Assembly (NCBI GenBank): GCA_017941505.1 | Contig: JAGAWH010000045.1 | Span: forward strand, 1-8,442 | From: Faecalicoccus sp. | GTDB lineage: Bacteria > Bacillota_I > Bacilli_A > Erysipelotrichales > Erysipelotrichaceae | Direction of reading: 5' to 3' | Length of the DNA stretch: 8,442 nt | Part shown: one piece after another, positions 6,577-8,442 of the stretch | Layout of the letters: every line of letters starts with the position of its first letter | How positions within the stretch are numbered: the first letter of the stretch is position 1 | Notes under the pieces: model-generated | Told to the model about the DNA's origin: nothing | The model's input: only the letters and a program-made list of their open reading frames with translations | Databases searched by the model: none | Translations under genes and position numbers: made by a program

Positions 6577-6652
6577 GGACCCCTAGCTCAGTTGGTAGAG
6601 CAACTGACTCTTAATCAGTGGGTCTAGGGTTCGAGTCCCTAGGGGTCCACCA
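6577..6652 (+). tRNA. tRNA-Lys(CUU)
   Basis: A complete 76-base cloverleaf with the CCA end encoded. The acceptor stem has 7 perfect pairs (6577-6583 with 6642-6648), the D stem is GCTC/GAGC, and the anticodon stem is ACTGA/TCAGT around the loop CTCTTAA. The T stem is TAGGG/CCCTA with a TTCGAGT loop. The anticodon CTT (6610-6612) reads lysine AAG codons. It is a lone tRNA gene with its own promoter and terminator, opposite in direction to its neighbours on both sides. Confidence 0.98.
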
Positions 6653-6660
6653 TTGTAAGC

Positions 6661-6694
6661 AAAGTCCTTTATATAAAGGACTTTTTTATTTTTT
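6661..6694 (+). terminator. Intrinsic terminator of tRNA-Lys
   Basis: A perfect 10-bp stem (6661-6670 with 6675-6684) with the loop ATAT, followed by a T-rich run to 6694. It begins 8 bases after the CCA end. Confidence 0.92.
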
Positions 6695-6695
6695 A

Positions 6696-6735
6696 TGCGT
6701 CAAAAATACGTCAAATGCGCCAAAAGTGCGCCGGA
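6696..6735. repeat. Four tandem T(G/A)CG(T/C)C units behind tRNA-Lys
   Basis: Four related units begin at 6696, 6707, 6716 and 6727: TGCGTCAAAAA, TACGTCAAA, TGCGCCAAAAG and TGCGCCGGA. Spacings are 11, 9 and 11 bases, close to one DNA turn, so all sites face nearly the same side of the helix. The units lie in non-coding DNA between the tRNA terminator and the opposing operon's terminators. Such arrays resemble arm-type binding sites of tyrosine integrases, which often insert at tRNA 3' ends, but no integrase is present. Confidence 0.55.
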
Positions 6736-6743
6736 TTATACCC

Positions 6744-6770
6744 AAATAAAAACCGTCCATATTGAACGGT
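6744..6770 (-). terminator. Second terminator of the thyA-folA operon
   Basis: Positions 6752-6756 pair with 6766-6770; a C-A mismatch and two further pairs lie inside. On the minus strand UUUUU-A-UUU follows. It lies 4 bases beyond the U tract of the first terminator and acts as a back-up stop before the tRNA gene. Confidence 0.65.
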
Positions 6771-6771
6771 C

Positions 6772-6800
6772 AAATAAAAAAACTGCTTCAACAGCAGTTT
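6772..6800 (-). terminator. First terminator of the thyA-folA operon
   Basis: A perfect 8-bp stem (6780-6787 with 6793-6800), a 5-base loop, then a seven-base U tract (6782-6776), one A and three more U on the minus strand. It starts immediately after the histidine phosphatase stop codon. Confidence 0.9.
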
Positions 6801-7364
6801 CTATCGCATTGGTTTTGGGATTGTAAAACATCCATCCTTGTATTCCGTACAATATACTTCACAATTACCGATGTACTTTGACCAATAACTTCCGTTTGAT
6901 TCAGGAGTTAGATATTCCAATAACCCTTTCATGGCAATCGCATGGGTGGAAACCAAAATATTCGTATCACTTCTACAAAGCTCTTCTAAAAACATTCCTG
7001 CTCTTTTTACTACGCTATCCAAAGGCTCCATTCCTTTTGGTGCCGGATTGTGTATAAAATCTTTAAAGAAAGTCATAACCTCGGGTGCCGGATGTGTTAA
7101 ATCCATTCCTTCATAAGGACCGTAATCCATTTCAATCAATCGATCATCCACCACAATATTTCGATCAGGAGATATGATTTTGGCGGTTTGAATGGCTCGT
7201 GTCAACGGGCTGGAATAAATCTTTTCAAAATGGATTTCTTCCATTGCCTTTGATACTTCTCTAGCCTGTTCTATTCCCTTTTCATTTAAAGGAAAATTAC
7301 TGTGTCCTTGAAGAACTTTACGATTATTCAAATCCGTCTGGCCATGTCGAATAATGTAGATCAC
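6801..7364 (-). CDS. Histidine phosphatase family protein (phosphoglycerate mutase-like)
   Basis: A 187-aa cytoplasmic phosphatase of the branch-1 histidine acid phosphatase superfamily. The N-terminal RHGQT (6-10) supplies the catalytic His7 that forms a phosphohistidine, with Arg6 in the phosphate pocket. SSPLTRAIQTA (51-61) supplies Arg56, IEMDYGPYEG (77-86) the acid Glu78, and STHAIAM (139-145) the second His141. All core residues are present. The short length suits a phosphatase such as CobC- or PhoE-like enzymes rather than a glycolytic mutase; the substrate is unknown, and no cobalamin genes are nearby. The start is a GTG overlapping the flavodoxin stop by 4 bases, with an AGGGGG site 4 bases upstream, so translation is probably coupled. 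It is the last gene of the operon. Confidence 0.88.
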   Translation of the reverse strand: MIYIIRHGQTDLNNRKVLQGHSNFPLNEKGIEQAREVSKAMEEIHFEKIYSSPLTRAIQTAKIISPDRNIVVDDRLIEMDYGPYEGMDLTHPAPEVMTFFKDFIHNPAPKGMEPLDSVVKRAGMFLEELCRSDTNILVSTHAIAMKGLLEYLTPESNGSYWSKYIGNCEVYCTEYKDGCFTIPKPMR

Positions 7365-7825
7365 ATAGCCCCCTGTACGGCAGCTACCAGATGACCTGCT
7401 GAATCAAATACACCGGCAGAAATTACGGTTGGATCTCCCTTGATAAATGGTTTTAATTTATCAGCTGTCTTTCCTAAATTGCTGCCGCCGGATGTCGCAA
7501 AAAGAATCAACTTTTTGCCTGTCCAGTCATAATCCTTACAGAATGTCTGGATGATATTCGGTGCCCCATAATACCAGATTGGAAATCCTAAACAAATCGT
7601 ATCATATTGATCATAATTGGAAACCGTTCCTACATAAGGAACGTCTTTTTTACCGATTTTCTCTTTGTTGCAGCGGGCTAACGGACTTTTCCAATTGATA
7701 TCGGCTGCTGTATAAGGTTCAACCGGTTTAATTTCAAAACAATCGGCATGAATGGCATCTGCCAGATGCTTTGCCAAACGTGCTGTAGTGCCTTCTGCAC
7801 TAAAATATGCGACTAAAGTTTTCAT
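7361..7825 (-). CDS. Flavodoxin-like protein (Flavodoxin_4 type)
   Basis: A 154-aa cytoplasmic flavoprotein, expected to bind FMN and carry electrons or reduce small substrates. The N-terminal strand and phosphate loop is VAYFSAEGTTARLAK (about 5-19), with Thr-Thr for the FMN phosphate. PYTAADINWKSPLAR and a following Glu are typical of the Flavodoxin_4 group. GFPIWYYGAPNIIQTF (about 80-95) and LFATSGGSNLG (about 108-118) form the other flavin-facing loops. The last residues after GVFDS are unlike the charged helix I would expect in this group, so the C-terminal helix may be short. AGAAAGGA lies 7 bases before the ATG. The gene follows folA by 27 bp and overlaps the phosphatase gene by 4 bp. 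Its electron donor and acceptor are unknown. Confidence 0.88.
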   Translation of the reverse strand: MKTLVAYFSAEGTTARLAKHLADAIHADCFEIKPVEPYTAADINWKSPLARCNKEKIGKKDVPYVGTVSNYDQYDTICLGFPIWYYGAPNIIQTFCKDYDWTGKKLILFATSGGSNLGKTADKLKPFIKGDPTVISAGVFDSAGHLVAAVQGAM

Positions 7826-7852
7826 ATATAAATCCTTTCTGAAACTTTTATT

Positions 7853-8332
7853 TTAAGCTGTTTTTAGATATTCAATATGTTGATAATGGGTATCATTCTC
7901 TTCGATGTCCGATAATACAGTTCGTTTATATTTGTCTTTATCAAATTCCGGGAAAAACACATCGGCATCATAAGATGCATCAATTTCTGTCAACAATAAT
8001 CTTTCACAAGTCGGTAAAAGCTGCTTATAAATGGCAGCCCCGCCGATCACAAAGATTTCTTCTTCACTTTTTTCATACGCATGTAAGAAATCTTCAATAG
8101 AAGAGAAAATCTCTACTTCTTCGGGAAGACTTGGATTGGACCTGGATATCACAATATGATGTCTTCCGGGCAATAATCCGGGAAGTGATTCAAAGGTTTT
8201 TCTTCCCATTACGATGGTATGCCCTTTTGTCATGGTACGGAAAAACTTTAAATCTTGAGGCAGATGCCATATCAATTGATTGTCTTTTCCTAACTCACGA
8301 TTTTTTCCAATTGCCGCAATACATGTCAACAT
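7853..8332 (-). CDS. folA: Dihydrofolate reductase
   Basis: A 159-aa cytoplasmic enzyme that reduces dihydrofolate to tetrahydrofolate with NADPH, the target of trimethoprim. Landmarks are in place: IAAIGKNRELG (5-15) with the Met20-type loop, then WHLPQDLKFFR (22-32) with catalytic Asp27. MGRKTFESL (42-50) and PGR (55-57) bind cofactor and folate tail, and FVIGGAAIY (94-102) is the second NADPH loop. Length is standard for the chromosomal enzyme. The ribosome site AGGTGA overlaps the thyA stop codon, and only 7 bases separate the genes, so the two are translated together. This fits their metabolic tie: ThyA yields dihydrofolate, which this enzyme recycles. Tyr102 occupies the site where staphylococcal Phe98 gives resistance when changed to Tyr, but Tyr is natural there in many species. 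Confidence 0.97.
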   Translation of the reverse strand: MLTCIAAIGKNRELGKDNQLIWHLPQDLKFFRTMTKGHTIVMGRKTFESLPGLLPGRHHIVISRSNPSLPEEVEIFSSIEDFLHAYEKSEEEIFVIGGAAIYKQLLPTCERLLLTEIDASYDADVFFPEFDKDKYKRTVLSDIEENDTHYQHIEYLKTA

Positions 8333-8335
8333 AAT

Positions 8336-8341
8336 TCACCT
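8336..8341 (-). promoter_or_regulatory. folA ribosome binding site overlapping the thyA stop
   Basis: AGGTGA on the minus strand begins within the TAG stop codon of thyA (8342-8340) and ends 3 bases before the folA ATG. The spacing is short but supports translational coupling of the pair. Confidence 0.65.
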
Positions 8342-8442
8342 ATTGTGCCAGTGGGAAAAGAATCTTTCCCATATGTTTATAATTAATCAATTTGATGTCT
8401 TTTAATTCCGTGCTGTTATCAAAATCATAGAAATCCTTTACA
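8340..8442 (-). CDS. thyA: Thymidylate synthase, C-terminal end only
   Basis: The last 33 codons of a gene that enters from the right edge; the rest is outside the window. ThyA methylates dUMP to dTMP with methylene-tetrahydrofolate, releasing dihydrofolate. The visible tail reads VKDFYDF, then LKDIKLINYKHMGKILFPLAQ before TAG. The D-I-x-L-x-N-Y element followed by a small basic stretch and a Pro-hydrophobic-Ala end is the usual close of thymidylate synthase, where the C-terminus folds over the active site. The direct position before folA agrees. The final residue is Gln, whereas ThyA proteins normally end in Val or Ile. Identification rests on a short tail plus context. Confidence 0.75.
   Translation of the reverse strand, partial: VKDFYDFDNSTELKDIKLINYKHMGKILFPLAQ

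Noticed and set aside
6577..6735. Integrated element flanked by att repeats
   Set aside because: No second copy of the tRNA 3' end and no integrase or phage gene is present in the window.
6801..7364. Glycolytic phosphoglycerate mutase paired with glycerate kinase
   Set aside because: The protein is too short for the classic mutase and sits in a different operon. A general phosphatase is more likely.
7361..7440. Frameshift in the 3' end of the flavodoxin gene
   Set aside because: The tail is unlike what I expect for the family, but neither other frame gives a better ending, and the overlap with the next gene is a normal coupled junction.
7853..8332. Trimethoprim-resistant dihydrofolate reductase
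   Set aside because: Tyr102 matches the staphylococcal resistance position, but Tyr is natural there in many sensitive enzymes. Gene context is the normal chromosomal one.
1..8442. CRISPR array, insertion sequence or toxin-antitoxin pair
   Set aside because: No regularly spaced long repeats, transposase motifs or small paired toxin-like genes were seen on either strand.

Overview
The window looks like ordinary core chromosome of a low-GC Gram-positive bacterium (Bacillota). The evidence is the A+T-rich spacers, strong AGGAGG-type ribosome binding sites, compact hairpin-plus-U terminators, a tRNA with its CCA encoded, and a thyA-folA pair. An Erysipelotrichia-like gut anaerobe would fit, but that is an impression of style and not a demonstrated placement. 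I see no transposase, integrase, phage, CRISPR or toxin gene, and I do not see a new multi-gene system. The most open items are an unrecognised small protein beside the tRNA, tandem repeats just behind the tRNA, and an unexplained folded stretch at the left edge.

Left part (1-3831). Positions 1-140 hold no convincing gene but contain a hairpin, and further right a GC-rich hairpin nested in a longer inverted repeat. Then come three minus-strand genes: an NhaC-family Na+/H+ antiporter, the cell-wall endolytic transglycosylase MltG, and a protein phosphatase with an HCxxGKDRTG loop. The first two have their own candidate promoter and terminator.

Middle (3832-6576). A 91-bp divergent spacer with a small inverted repeat separates the phosphatase from a plus-strand glycerate kinase. 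The kinase ends tail to tail, 2 bp from a minus-strand EamA (drug/metabolite) transporter, and one perfect hairpin covers both stop codons. Upstream of the transporter is an unrecognised 161-aa charged protein.

Right part (6577-8442). A single plus-strand tRNA-Lys(CUU) has its own promoter and terminator and is followed by four short repeats. Facing it is a minus-strand operon read thyA (3' end only) - folA - flavodoxin - histidine phosphatase, closed by two consecutive terminators. ThyA makes dTMP and dihydrofolate, and FolA recycles the dihydrofolate. The flavodoxin and phosphatase are joined to each other by a 4-bp overlap, but their link to folate metabolism is unknown.

Several starts were moved downstream of the longest possible ORF because the ribosome binding site lies inside the longer ORF (antiporter, phosphatase, EamA transporter, small protein).
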